Assembly: GCF_000956545.1 (NCBI RefSeq)
Contig: NZ_JYIT01000086.1
Location: 186,001-250,000 of the forward strand
Direction of reading: 5' to 3'
Length of the DNA: 64,000 nucleotides
DNA from: Microbacterium azadirachtae
GTDB lineage: Bacteria > Actinomycetota > Actinomycetes > Actinomycetales > Microbacteriaceae
Positions 45,906 through 53,568 of the stretch are shown here, one piece after another (positions within the stretch are counted from its first letter, which is position 1; each line of letters starts with the position of its first letter). A program made the translations under genes and the position numbers. A model generated the notes under the pieces. The model was given only the letters and a program-made list of their open reading frames with translations. It made no database searches and was not told the origin of the DNA.

Positions 45906-46487
45906 TCAGCGGATGGTCGGCGTGGGAAGTCCCTCGGCCGTCGGCGGGGCGACCGGCTGGTTCTGCACCGGAGCCTGCTCCTGTGACTTCGGTTCTACGC
46001 CTGCTCCCCCGGCGTGGGTCGTGGTCGCAGGCGGTGTGTCGCGGATGAGCGCGTTCGGTACGCCGTTCGTCCCGGAGGGGTTGACAGTCGAGGTCCAGGG
46101 TGCGGAGCCCTGCGCACCGATCACGCTTCCGTCGCTGAGGCGCAGGTAGCTCGCGCTCCCTCCCACGACGAGCCCGAGCTTCGACGCCGCCGTGGCGAGC
46201 GCCTGAGGCGAGCTGATGCCGTCCAGATCCTGCGCCGCGGCCTGCGCCTGCCACGTCAGCTGCTTGTTCTGCTGGCTCAGCTTCGCGACCTCGAACGAAT
46301 CCTGCGTGGTCGCGATCGTGAGCGCGATCTGGGCTCCTCCGATGAGAGCAGCGCCGGCCAGGGCGACGAGGGCGTAGGCCATGCGCGGACGGCGGCGCCG
46401 CGCGGGCCGCTCGACGGCGTGGAGATGGCGCGAGGGCAGCGCCTCGTCGATGCGGGGCCGCTGCAGGGCGTTCTGTGCCAGGCTCAT
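45906..46487 (-). CDS. ftsL: FtsL-like divisome membrane protein
   Basis: 193 residues, identified by position between rsmH and ftsI and by layout: a basic N-terminus, one membrane helix (36-60) and a short coiled coil (about 64-90, FEVAKLSQQNKQLTWQAQ). The ~70-residue Pro/Thr/Gln-rich tail after residue 125 is well beyond the 100-120 residues usual for FtsL. Its ATG overlaps the rsmH stop (ATGA). FtsL bridges FtsQ, FtsB and FtsW/FtsI; sequence conservation is low, hence the moderate confidence. Confidence 0.75.
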   Translation of the reverse strand: MSLAQNALQRPRIDEALPSRHLHAVERPARRRRPRMAYALVALAGAALIGGAQIALTIATTQDSFEVAKLSQQNKQLTWQAQAAAQDLDGISSPQALATAASKLGLVVGGSASYLRLSDGSVIGAQGSAPWTSTVNPSGTNGVPNALIRDTPPATTTHAGGAGVEPKSQEQAPVQNQPVAPPTAEGLPTPTIR

Positions 46488-47437
46488 CGCGAGCTGCTCC
46501 TCTGATCGTCTCTCACACGTTCGGCCGCGCGCAGTCGCACGGGAATGGCACGCGGGTTGGCGGCGCGCTCGGCGTCGTCCGCCAGCTCGGCGCCCTTGGT
46601 CAGCGTCCGGAACCGCGGCGCGTGCTCGGGAAGCTCGACGGGCAGCCCCGCGGGCGCCGTCGAGGCGGAGGCCGCTGCGAACGCCTGCTTGACGAGCCGG
46701 TCTTCGAGGGACTGGTACGACATCACGACGATGCGGCCCCCGACCGTGAGCGCGCCCATCGCCGCGGGGATCGCGTCGGCGAGCACGTTCAGCTCACGGT
46801 TCACTTCGATCCGCAGTGCCTGGAACACCCGCTTGGCCGGGTGCCCGGCCCGCTGCACGGCGGCCGGCGTGGCCTCCTGCAGCACCTCCACCAGTCGTCC
46901 CGAGCGTTCGAGAGGAGCCTGCGTCCTGGCCTGCACGATCGCCCGCGCGTAGCGCCCGGCCAGCTTCTCCTCGCCGTAGCGCTCGAAGATGCGGCGCAGC
47001 TGGCCTTCGCTGTAGGTCGCGAGGACCTCGGCGGCGGTGACGCCGCTCGACTGGTCCATGCGCATGTCCAGCGGCGCGTCCTTCGCGTACGCGAAACCGC
47101 GCTCCGCCTCGTCGAGCTGCAGGGAGGAGACGCCGAGGTCGAAGAGGATCCCGGAGGCGCCCTCGGCGTGTTCGCCGATCGCGTCGTAGACGGTGTGCAC
47201 GAGCGTCACGCGGTCGCCGAAGCGGGCCAGCCGCTCCCCCGCGATCCGCAGGGCGTCGGTGTCGCGATCCAGGCCCACGAGCCGGATGTTCGGCAGCCGC
47301 TCGAGGAACGCCTCGGAGTGGCCGCCCATACCGAGCGTGGCGTCGACGAGGATCGCGCCGTCGTGCTGCAGGGCGGGCGCGAGCAGCTCGACGCAGCGGT
47401 CGAGCATCACGGGGGTGTGGATGCGGCGGATGTCCAT
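46484..47437 (-). CDS. rsmH: 16S rRNA (cytosine1402-N4)-methyltransferase
   Basis: 317-residue SAM-dependent methyltransferase acting on 16S rRNA position C1402. Seen: HTPVMLDRCVELL (7-19), SAM loop DATLGMGGHSEAFL (32-45), FDLGVSSLQLDEAERGFAY and MSYQSLEDRLVK. Second gene of the dcw cluster, 122 bases behind mraZ; that gap contains no obvious signal. Confidence 0.97.
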   Translation of the reverse strand: MDIRRIHTPVMLDRCVELLAPALQHDGAILVDATLGMGGHSEAFLERLPNIRLVGLDRDTDALRIAGERLARFGDRVTLVHTVYDAIGEHAEGASGILFDLGVSSLQLDEAERGFAYAKDAPLDMRMDQSSGVTAAEVLATYSEGQLRRIFERYGEEKLAGRYARAIVQARTQAPLERSGRLVEVLQEATPAAVQRAGHPAKRVFQALRIEVNRELNVLADAIPAAMGALTVGGRIVVMSYQSLEDRLVKQAFAAASASTAPAGLPVELPEHAPRFRTLTKGAELADDAERAANPRAIPVRLRAAERVRDDQRSSSR

Positions 47438-47559
47438 GATTCCTTCGGCTCGTCGTTCTCTTCAGAGCGGTCCCTGACCCTGATCCCCATCCGCTCGACC
47501 CGGCACCGGGGAAGGTGCGCCGGGGCGGGAGCGGCTGGGAGTCACAGCCAGGGGCCCGT

Positions 47560-47991
47560 TCAGAACAGGCCGGGGATCACCTCCTCCTCGAGCTCGGCGA
47601 AAGCGTCTTCGTGGCCTTCGGCGTAGGCGTTCCAGGCCGCGGCGTCCCAGATCTCGGCGTGGGCGCCGACGCCGGTGACGATGAGCTCCTTCTCCAGGCC
47701 GGCGTAGGAGCGCAGGTGGGCGGGGATCGTGATGCGGTTCTGGCTGTCCGGCATCTCGGCGCTCGCGCCGGAGAGGAACATGCGCAGGAAGGCCCTGGCC
47801 TCCTTGTTCGCCAGGGGCGCCTGCCGGATGCGCTCGTGCACGCTCTCGAACTCCGAGGTGCTGAACACGTAGAGGCAGCGGTCCTGACCGCGGGTGACGA
47901 CGATGCCTCCGGCGAGGTCCTCGCGGAACTTGGCGGGGAGGATCACGCGGCCCTTGTCGTCGAGCTTGGGGGAATGCGTGCCGAGCAACAT
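47560..47991 (-). CDS. mraZ: Transcriptional regulator MraZ
   Basis: 143 residues with two SpoVT/AbrB-like half domains: the first carries LDDKGRVILPAKFRE (10-24), the second PDSQNRITIPAHLRS (81-95), where DSQNR replaces the usual DXXGR. MraZ forms ring-shaped oligomers and controls the dcw operon by binding repeats before its own gene. GAAAGGGGGAGAGG precedes the ATG. Three GTGGAG-type repeats lie 29-54 bases upstream. A longer in-frame extension reads through those repeats and is rejected. Confidence 0.96.
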   Translation of the reverse strand: MLLGTHSPKLDDKGRVILPAKFREDLAGGIVVTRGQDRCLYVFSTSEFESVHERIRQAPLANKEARAFLRMFLSGASAEMPDSQNRITIPAHLRSYAGLEKELIVTGVGAHAEIWDAAAWNAYAEGHEDAFAELEEEVIPGLF

Positions 47992-48019
47992 GCGCCTCTC
48001 CCCCTTTCGCCGCCGTTTC

Positions 48020-48045
48020 CTCCACTTTACTCCACATCCCTCCAT
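48020..48045 (-). promoter_or_regulatory. MraZ boxes, proximal set
   Basis: On the minus strand three hexamers at an exact 10-base period: ATGGAG, GTGGAG, GTGGAG (rc of 48040-48045, 48030-48035, 48020-48025). This is the layout known for MraZ binding sites in other bacteria, where three direct repeats are contacted by adjacent subunits. Confidence 0.75.
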
Positions 48046-48093
48046 TTCGATACCCATTTGTGTCCTGGCGGGCACGTCCGCGCGCACGACGAA

Positions 48094-48129
48094 GGCCCCT
48101 GTCCCGCGGAAAGACGCGGGACAGGGGCC
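48094..48129. terminator. Strong hairpin in the mraZ upstream region
   Basis: Perfect 15-base inverted repeat GGCCCCTGTCCCGCG / CGCGGGACAGGGGCC with a six-base loop. Read leftward it is followed by TTCGTCG. It may be a second terminator for DUF3040 or insulate the two sets of MraZ boxes. Confidence 0.65.
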
Positions 48130-48130
48130 G

Positions 48131-48168
48131 GTGGAGGAGGGTGGAGGGCTCGGTGGGGGATGGTGGAG
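48131..48168 (+). promoter_or_regulatory. Second, inverted set of GTGGAG boxes
   Basis: On the plus strand GTGGAG at 48131 and 48141, GTGGGG at 48153, GTGGAG at 48163: two pairs at 10-base spacing, set 12 bases apart. Orientation is opposite to the proximal set. Probably bound by MraZ. Confidence 0.55.
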
Positions 48169-48206
48169 GAACGTGAAGCCTCCGGGAGGCGCCGGATCCG
48201 GAACAC

Positions 48207-48247
48207 GACGAAGGGCCCGGCCGCCTCAGCGCGCCAGGCCCTTCGTC
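48207..48247 (-). terminator. Terminator of the DUF3040 gene
   Basis: Inverted repeat GACGAAGGGCC / GGCCCTTCGTC with a 19-base loop, starting 17 bases beyond the stop at 48265. Confidence 0.65.
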
Positions 48248-48264
48248 AGATCACGAAGTGCGGA

Positions 48265-48636
48265 TCAGCGTTCCTCGTGACGCCGATCCCAACGGTCGTT
48301 CATGCGATCCATGAACGACGGCGACGGCTCCTTCGAGCCCGTCCCGGCTGCGGCGTCGCGGGCTCCGGTGCGATGCACCGGGGTGAGCGCGAGCATCAGG
48401 CCGCCGAGCATGGCCGCGAAGGCGACGACGCCGATGATGATGCCTCCGACGTTGCCGACCACGACGCCCACGATCAGGCCGCCGATGCCGGCGAGCAGCA
48501 GCACCGCTCCATAGATGAGATTGCGATAACTGAGCGCGCGGTCTCCTGCGTGCGCGGAAACGACGTCTGCGTCGTTCTGCATGAGATGGCGTTCCATCTC
48601 ATCGAGCATGCGCTGCTCCTGTTCGGAGAGTGGCAT
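48265..48636 (-). CDS. DUF3040 domain membrane protein
   Basis: 123 residues. MPLSEQEQRMLDEMERHL is the DUF3040 signature; two adjacent hydrophobic helices (about 38-60 and 63-84) follow, then a basic tail. The function is unknown. The family member in this place is conserved beside mraZ in actinobacteria (Rv2169c in M. tuberculosis). GAGGGGGA precedes the ATG, with a TAGACT -10 28 bases upstream. Transcribed alone toward mraZ but stopped by two hairpins. Confidence 0.9.
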   Translation of the reverse strand: MPLSEQEQRMLDEMERHLMQNDADVVSAHAGDRALSYRNLIYGAVLLLAGIGGLIVGVVVGNVGGIIIGVVAFAAMLGGLMLALTPVHRTGARDAAAGTGSKEPSPSFMDRMNDRWDRRHEER

Positions 48637-48664
48637 TTCGTCCCCCTCGGGTGGTCTTCCTCCC

Positions 48665-48670
48665 AGTCTA
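48665..48670 (-). promoter_or_regulatory. -10 hexamer of the DUF3040 gene
   Basis: TAGACT on the minus strand, leaving a leader of about 20 bases that contains the ribosome binding site. Confidence 0.45.
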
Positions 48671-48762
48671 CGCGCGAGATGATGCGCCGGGGTAGGGATT
48701 CCGCTGGGAGTTGCGCATCACCTCGCCGCATGGCTCCCCCGCCGGCACCGGTGCCCGCTCGG

Positions 48763-48768
48763 TAGGCT
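48763..48768 (+). promoter_or_regulatory. -10 hexamer, leaderless start of polyprenyl synthase
   Basis: TAGGCT ends six bases before the GTG at 48775. Confidence 0.5.
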
Positions 48769-48774
48769 GAACGC

Positions 48775-49857
48775 GTGGCATCCTCCGCTGTGATCGAACA
48801 GGTCTCCGACCGACTCCAGGCGTTCGTCGCCCGGATGCGCGAGGAGACGGCGACCTACGGCCCGGACGCGTCGGCATTCGTCGCTTCGGCCGAGGCGACG
48901 CTGCGCGGCGGCAAGCGCCTGCGTGCACGGTTCTGCCATGCCGGCTGGGCGTCCGTCGCCGGTCTCGCGGGTGCGGATGCCGAGCCGGACGCGCTCTGGG
49001 ATGCCTGCGCCGCACTCGAGGTGTTCCAGTCGGCCGCACTCGTGCACGACGACCTCATCGACAACTCCGACACCCGCCGCGGTCGCCCCTCGGCCCATCG
49101 CGCCCTCGAGACCTCGCACGTCGGTCAGGGCTGGAGCGGAAACGCCGTCGAGTTCGGCCGCGCGGCCGCCGTCCTCCTCGGCGACCTCCTGGTGGCATGG
49201 AGCGACGATCTGCTCGAGGCGGGGATCGCCGCAAGCCCGCATGCGCACGCGGTGCGCGCCGAGTACGCGCGGATGCGGAGGGACGTCACGATCGGGCAGT
49301 TCCTCGACATCGCCGAGGAGTCGGCGTGGAGCGTGAGCGACGACGACAGTCACGCCGAACGCGCCCTCAGAGTGGTGTCGCTCAAGGCCGCCCGCTACAG
49401 CGTCGAGCAGCCGCTGCTGATCGGTGCGGCCATCGCCGGCGCCGACGAGGCCCAGCAGGCGGCGCTGCGGGCGTTCGGCCATCCGCTCGGCATGGCCTTC
49501 CAGCTGCGCGACGACGTGCTCGGCGTCTTCGGCGACGAGCAGCTCACCGGCAAGCCCGCCGGGGACGATCTGCGCGAGGGCAAGCGCACCCTTCTCATCG
49601 CGTGGACGCGCCAGGCGCTGGCGCCGCAGGGCCGGCGGGTCGTGGACGAGCTGCTGGGAGACCCGCTTCTGACCGCGGATCAGATCGCGAGCCTTCAGGC
49701 GATCATCACCGAGTCGGGAGCGCTGAACCGCATGGAGCAGCTGATCTCCGAGTACGCCGCCGCCGGCGAGGCCGCCCTCCAGGACGCCCCGCTGGACGCG
49801 CGCGCTCTCGAGCTGCTGCGCGGTCTCGCGCGGGACGCGACGCAGCGCACCGCCTGA
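48775..49857 (+). CDS. idsA: Polyprenyl (geranylgeranyl-type) diphosphate synthase
   Basis: 360-residue trans-prenyltransferase condensing IPP with allylic diphosphates. The first Asp-rich motif is DDLIDNSDTRRG (92-103), the second QLRDDVLGVFGD (243-254), and GGKRLR (45-50) binds IPP. The residues five and four before the first motif (Leu, Val) suggest a C20 or longer product, but chain length cannot be fixed. The product could feed carotenoids, menaquinone or lipid carriers. GTG start, leaderless. The position matches idsA2 (Rv2173) in the mycobacterial order. Confidence 0.9.
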   Translation: MASSAVIEQVSDRLQAFVARMREETATYGPDASAFVASAEATLRGGKRLRARFCHAGWASVAGLAGADAEPDALWDACAALEVFQSAALVHDDLIDNSDTRRGRPSAHRALETSHVGQGWSGNAVEFGRAAAVLLGDLLVAWSDDLLEAGIAASPHAHAVRAEYARMRRDVTIGQFLDIAEESAWSVSDDDSHAERALRVVSLKAARYSVEQPLLIGAAIAGADEAQQAALRAFGHPLGMAFQLRDDVLGVFGDEQLTGKPAGDDLREGKRTLLIAWTRQALAPQGRRVVDELLGDPLLTADQIASLQAIITESGALNRMEQLISEYAAAGEAALQDAPLDARALELLRGLARDATQRTA

Positions 49858-49899
49858 GTCACGATCCCTTCCGACGCGGGATCCGACCCTGGCGCGGGA

Positions 49900-50250
49900 T
49901 CAGGCCAGGGTCCGGGCGATCCTGCGCACTTCGCTCTTGTGGCCGTCGCGCAGTGCGGCGATCGGCGAGCGGCCGATGGACTCCTCCTCGGCGAGCAGCC
50001 AGTCGATGACCTCGTCATCGCTGAACCCGGCGTCCTTCAGCACGATGATCGTCCCGCGCAGAGAGCCGAGGGGCTGCGCGTCCTTGACGAAGAGCGCCGG
50101 CACGGCCAGCGCCCCGTGGCGCCGGGAACCGACCAGGTGCTGCTCGTCGAAGAGCCGATGCACGCGACCGAGCGGCTCTCCGAGGATCTCGACGAGGTCG
50201 GGAAGGGTCAGCCATTCGACCTCTGGGGTCGGCATTGCGGTTTCAGACAC
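49900..50250 (-). CDS. Rv2175c family DNA-binding protein
   Basis: 116 residues with a winged-helix type HTH (about 14-45, LTLPDLVEILGEPLGRVHRLFDEQ) and a C-terminal segment, LRGTIIVLKDAGFSDDEVIDWLL, typical of Rv2175c. In M. tuberculosis Rv2175c is phosphorylated by the neighbouring PknL in its flexible N-terminus, which blocks DNA binding. Here the N-terminus is short but has Thr4 and a Thr8-Pro9 step that could serve. GTG start assumed; an ATG five codons on is the alternative. Convergent with idsA, 42 bases apart. Confidence 0.85.
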   Translation of the reverse strand: MSETAMPTPEVEWLTLPDLVEILGEPLGRVHRLFDEQHLVGSRRHGALAVPALFVKDAQPLGSLRGTIIVLKDAGFSDDEVIDWLLAEEESIGRSPIAALRDGHKSEVRRIARTLA

Positions 50251-50310
50251 CCTGCAATGTTCTCATCCCCGTCGCCTTCGCCGTCGCCCCGCCTTCGCTC
50301 CGTCGCGTTG

Positions 50311-50359
50311 ATCACTCTTTTAACATTCATCACTTCTGTTGACTTGAGATCACTTCCGT
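50311..50359. repeat. ATCACT direct repeats before the LysM gene
   Basis: ATCACTTCTGT (50329-50339) and ATCACTTCCGT (50349-50359) are 10 of 11 identical and 20 bases apart; a weaker ATCACTCTT lies at 50311. The stretch is AT-rich and 65-115 bases before the ATG. Probably an operator. Confidence 0.4.
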
Positions 50360-50424
50360 GCCAGCGTCGAAGGGCTGACGCGCGACGCTGCGCACCGGCA
50401 GAAACCGTCTGAATCGGGGGATCC

Positions 50425-51447
50425 ATGACGACCGCAACGAGTACGCGCCGCCTCCTCGGCGTCACCGCGCCGACCGTGCTGCTGACGGCGGTGGCCAGCG
50501 CGCTCGTCGCGACGCCGGCGCACGCGCAGGCGACGGAGTCCGCCGCACGCACACCGCTCGTCGCACTGCCCACGGGTGCGGTGCTCGCGGCGCTCGCGGC
50601 CAGAACCGTGCCGGCCGAGGTCGCGCCTCCCGCCGACTACACCGTGCAGGAGGGCGACACCCTCTGGGACATCGCGCGGGCACACGGCACCACGGTCGCC
50701 GCCCTGTACGCCGCCAACGGGCTCGGATCCGGGTCCATCATCCATCCGGGGCAGGTCCTGTCCCTCGGCGGCCCTGCCCCCGCCCCCGCGGAGGCTCCGG
50801 CGGAGGCGCCTGCCGCGGACGCCGCGGCAGGGTACGAGGTCGCCGCCGGCGACACCCTGTGGTCGATCGCCCAGCAGCACGGCGTCTCGCTGGCCGAGCT
50901 GTTCGCCGCCAACGGGCTGTCGCCCGACTCGATCATCTACCCGGGACAGACGCTGCGGTTCGCCGCCCCGGTGCCTGCGCCGGCATCGGCACCGGCGAGC
51001 ACGTCCGTCGCCGATTCGGCCCCGGCCGTCGACACCTACTCCGCACCCCAGGTCGTGCTCAGCGACGAGCAGGTCGCGAACGCCCGGCTCATCATCCAGA
51101 TCGGGCGTCAGCTCGGCGTGCCGGAGCACGGCATCGCGATCGCCCTGGCGACCGCGATGGTCGAGTCCCGGCTCACCAACGCGCCCGCGGGCGACCGCGA
51201 TTCGATCGGCCTGTTCCAGCAGCGCCCGAGCACCGGATGGGGCACCCCGGAGCAGATCGCCGACCCGTCCTATGCGGCACAGGCCTTCTTCACCGGCACC
51301 GCACACACGAACGGCCTCCTGGACATCCCTGGCTGGCAGGGCCTCGGGTTCGGCGAGGCCGCGCAGGAGGTGCAGATCTCCGCCTACCCCGCCCGCTACG
51401 CCCTGTGGCAGCCTCAGGCGGAGGCCTGGCTCGCCGCCCTGGGCTGA
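50425..51447 (+). CDS. Exported protein with two LysM domains and a transglycosylase-like C-terminus
   Basis: 340 residues: signal peptide (about 1-34), LysM 1 (72-114, YTVQEGDTLWDIA), Pro/Ala linker, LysM 2 (137-179, YEVAAGDTLWSIA), linker, and a C-terminal domain of ~130 residues with AMVESRL (244-250) and GLFQQRPSTGWG (262-273). That domain resembles lysozyme-like or transglycosylase folds common in actinobacterial secreted proteins, with Glu247 the likely acid; activity is unproven. LysM binds peptidoglycan, so it acts on the wall. GGGGGA precedes the ATG. Next to the PASTA kinase, which senses wall fragments. Confidence 0.85.
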   Translation: MTTATSTRRLLGVTAPTVLLTAVASALVATPAHAQATESAARTPLVALPTGAVLAALAARTVPAEVAPPADYTVQEGDTLWDIARAHGTTVAALYAANGLGSGSIIHPGQVLSLGGPAPAPAEAPAEAPAADAAAGYEVAAGDTLWSIAQQHGVSLAELFAANGLSPDSIIYPGQTLRFAAPVPAPASAPASTSVADSAPAVDTYSAPQVVLSDEQVANARLIIQIGRQLGVPEHGIAIALATAMVESRLTNAPAGDRDSIGLFQQRPSTGWGTPEQIADPSYAAQAFFTGTAHTNGLLDIPGWQGLGFGEAAQEVQISAYPARYALWQPQAEAWLAALG

Positions 51448-51550
51448 GCGCGCCTGCCGAGCTGCCGTCGCGGACGCCCGCCGGTCAGCCGGGGCGTACG
51501 GAAAACCGCGTGCCCGCGAGCCGTTGCCCAGGCTCCCAGCGAGTTCTCCC

Positions 51551-51556
51551 TAGACT
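51551..51556 (+). promoter_or_regulatory. -10 hexamer, leaderless start of the PASTA kinase gene
   Basis: TAGACT ends six bases before the GTG at 51563. Confidence 0.5.
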
Positions 51557-51562
51557 CTTTTC

Positions 51563-53506
51563 GTGACGACCAGCCAACAAGCCGACCCCCTCATCGGGCG
51601 GCTCGTCGACGGTCGCTACCGCGTCCGCGCCCGGATCGCCCGCGGCGGCATGGCCACCGTGTACGTCGCCACCGATCTGCGCCTGGAGCGCCGGATCGCA
51701 CTGAAGGTGATGCACGGCCACCTGAGCGACGACTCGGTGTTCCAGAGCCGCTTCATCCAGGAAGCGCGGGCCGCGGCCCGGCTGGCCGACCCGCACGTGG
51801 TCAACGTCTTCGACCAGGGCCAGGACGGCGAACTTGCGTATCTCGTCATGGAGTACCTTCCCGGGATCACGCTGCGCGAGCTCATGCGCGAGCAGCGCCG
51901 GCTGACGGTGCCGCAGACGATCACGATCATGGACGCCGTGCTGTCCGGCCTCGCCGCGGCGCATCGCGCCGGCATCGTGCATCGCGACGTCAAGCCGGAG
52001 AACGTGCTGCTGGCCGAGGACGGTCGCATCAAGATCGGCGACTTCGGGCTCGCCCGCGCGACCACGGCGAACACCGCGTCCGGGGCGCAGCTGATGGGCA
52101 CGATCGCCTACCTCGCGCCGGAGCTCGTCACCCGTGGCACGGCCGACGCCCGCAGCGACATCTACGCGCTCGGCATCATGCTCTACGAGATGCTGACCGG
52201 CGAGCAGCCGTACAAGGGCGAGCAGCCGATGCAGATCGCCTTCCAGCACGCCACCGACTCCGTGCCTCGCCCGAGCGTGCGCAACCCGGGTGTGCCCGAG
52301 CAGCTCGACGAGCTCGTGCTCTGGGCGACCGAGAAGACGCCCGACGAGCGCCCGAACGACGCGCAGGAGATGCTCGACCGGCTTCGCGTGATCGAACGCG
52401 AGCTCGGCGTCGTCCCCGCGCCCACCGCCACGACGACCGCCAAGACCACCGCCCTGCCGCTGCGCGACACCGGCGATCAGACGCTGGTCCTGCCGCCCGG
52501 CGCCACGGCCCCGGCCCCCGCTCCGACGACGACCACGGACGCACCGCTGGACAACGCGACGCTGCTGCGTCGCCGCACCGCGCAGCGCCGGTCCCGCGGT
52601 GCGCTGCTGCTCACCCTCGTGCTGCTGCTCGCCGTCGTTGCCGCAGGCACGGGCTGGTGGTTCGGATCCGGTCCCGGATCGAAGCTGTCGGTCCCGGACG
52701 TGGCGGGCAAGACCTGGGAGGTCGCGGCGGCCGCGATCACGAAGGACGGGCTGACGCCGGTCCAGGGCAGCGAGAACTCGGTGAAGGTGCCGGCCGGTCA
52801 GGCCATCCGCACGGACCCCGCCGCGGGCACCCGCGTCGACAAGAAGGCCAAAGTCACCGTCATGATCTCGGCGGGCCCCGCGAAGCACGACCTGCCCAAG
52901 CTCGACGGCATGACCGAGGAGCAGGGCAAGAAGGCGCTCGCGCCGTTCCACCTGCAGCTGCAGGATTCCGTGGCGCTGTTCTCCGGTGCGGACAACGGCA
53001 TCGTGATCAACGCCGAGGTCACGCCGCGCTCGGGTGCGGCCGGATACGAGTGCGGCGAAGGGTGCAGCGTCTTCGAGGGCGATCAGATCCGCCTCCTGGT
53101 GTCGCTGGGGCCGGTTCCCGACGTGTCGGGAATGACGGTCGGAGACGCCACCGGCAAGCTCACGGCGGTGGGACTCAAGGTCAACCCCGACTCGAACTCC
53201 TCCTACAGCGACTCCGTGCCGAAGGACCGCGTGATCGGCTACGGCGACCGTGACGGCGGCGGCAACTGGCGCCCCGGGGACACGATCACGCTGAACGTCT
53301 CCAAGGGACCGGAGCCGATCACGGTGCCGAACGTCGTCGGCGCGAACCTGGCTGACGCGATGAAGACGCTGACCGATGCGGGCCTCAATCCGCAGACCAG
53401 CGTGCCCGAGGTCGTCTGGAGCCTCTTCCAGGTGACGGGGACGGATCCCAAGGCGGGCGAGAGCGTGGAGAAGAACTCCACGGTCCGCGTGAAGGTCAGC
53501 GGCTGA
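51563..53506 (+). CDS. pknL: PASTA-domain serine/threonine kinase, PknL type
   Basis: 647 residues. Kinase domain about 14-280: glycine loop ARGGMATVY (26-34), Lys48, HRD (140-142), DFG (160-162), YLAPE. One membrane helix (347-367), then four extracellular PASTA repeats (about 376-437, 443-516, 518-583, 585-646) that bind muropeptides or lipid II. The second repeat carries an insertion with Cys497 and Cys501, able to form a disulfide. Its place between the Rv2175c-like gene and DAHP synthase fits PknL; mycobacterial PknL lacks PASTA, while other actinobacterial forms have it. GTG start. Confidence 0.93.
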   Translation: MTTSQQADPLIGRLVDGRYRVRARIARGGMATVYVATDLRLERRIALKVMHGHLSDDSVFQSRFIQEARAAARLADPHVVNVFDQGQDGELAYLVMEYLPGITLRELMREQRRLTVPQTITIMDAVLSGLAAAHRAGIVHRDVKPENVLLAEDGRIKIGDFGLARATTANTASGAQLMGTIAYLAPELVTRGTADARSDIYALGIMLYEMLTGEQPYKGEQPMQIAFQHATDSVPRPSVRNPGVPEQLDELVLWATEKTPDERPNDAQEMLDRLRVIERELGVVPAPTATTTAKTTALPLRDTGDQTLVLPPGATAPAPAPTTTTDAPLDNATLLRRRTAQRRSRGALLLTLVLLLAVVAAGTGWWFGSGPGSKLSVPDVAGKTWEVAAAAITKDGLTPVQGSENSVKVPAGQAIRTDPAAGTRVDKKAKVTVMISAGPAKHDLPKLDGMTEEQGKKALAPFHLQLQDSVALFSGADNGIVINAEVTPRSGAAGYECGEGCSVFEGDQIRLLVSLGPVPDVSGMTVGDATGKLTAVGLKVNPDSNSSYSDSVPKDRVIGYGDRDGGGNWRPGDTITLNVSKGPEPITVPNVVGANLADAMKTLTDAGLNPQTSVPEVVWSLFQVTGTDPKAGESVEKNSTVRVKVSG

Positions 53507-53513
53507 CCCCTGA

Positions 53514-53563
53514 CTGCGACGGGGGCCCGGAACCGCGATGCGGTCCGGGCCCCCGAGTCGCAG
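53514..53563. terminator. Bidirectional terminator between pknL and aroG
   Basis: Nested stem: outer CTGCGAC / GTCGCAG, inner GGGGGCCCGGAACCGC / GCGGTCCGGGCCCCC with one bulged A and a GAT loop. It serves both convergent genes. Confidence 0.8.
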
Positions 53564-53568
53564 GACGG

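Noticed and set aside
47992..48087. Upstream extension of mraZ by 32 codons
   Set aside because: It would translate the MraZ boxes and the ribosome binding site; family homology starts at MLLGTHSPK.
48131..48168. CRISPR-like repeats near mraZ
   Set aside because: Hexamers at 10-12 base spacing with no repeat-spacer structure and no cas genes; they match MraZ boxes.
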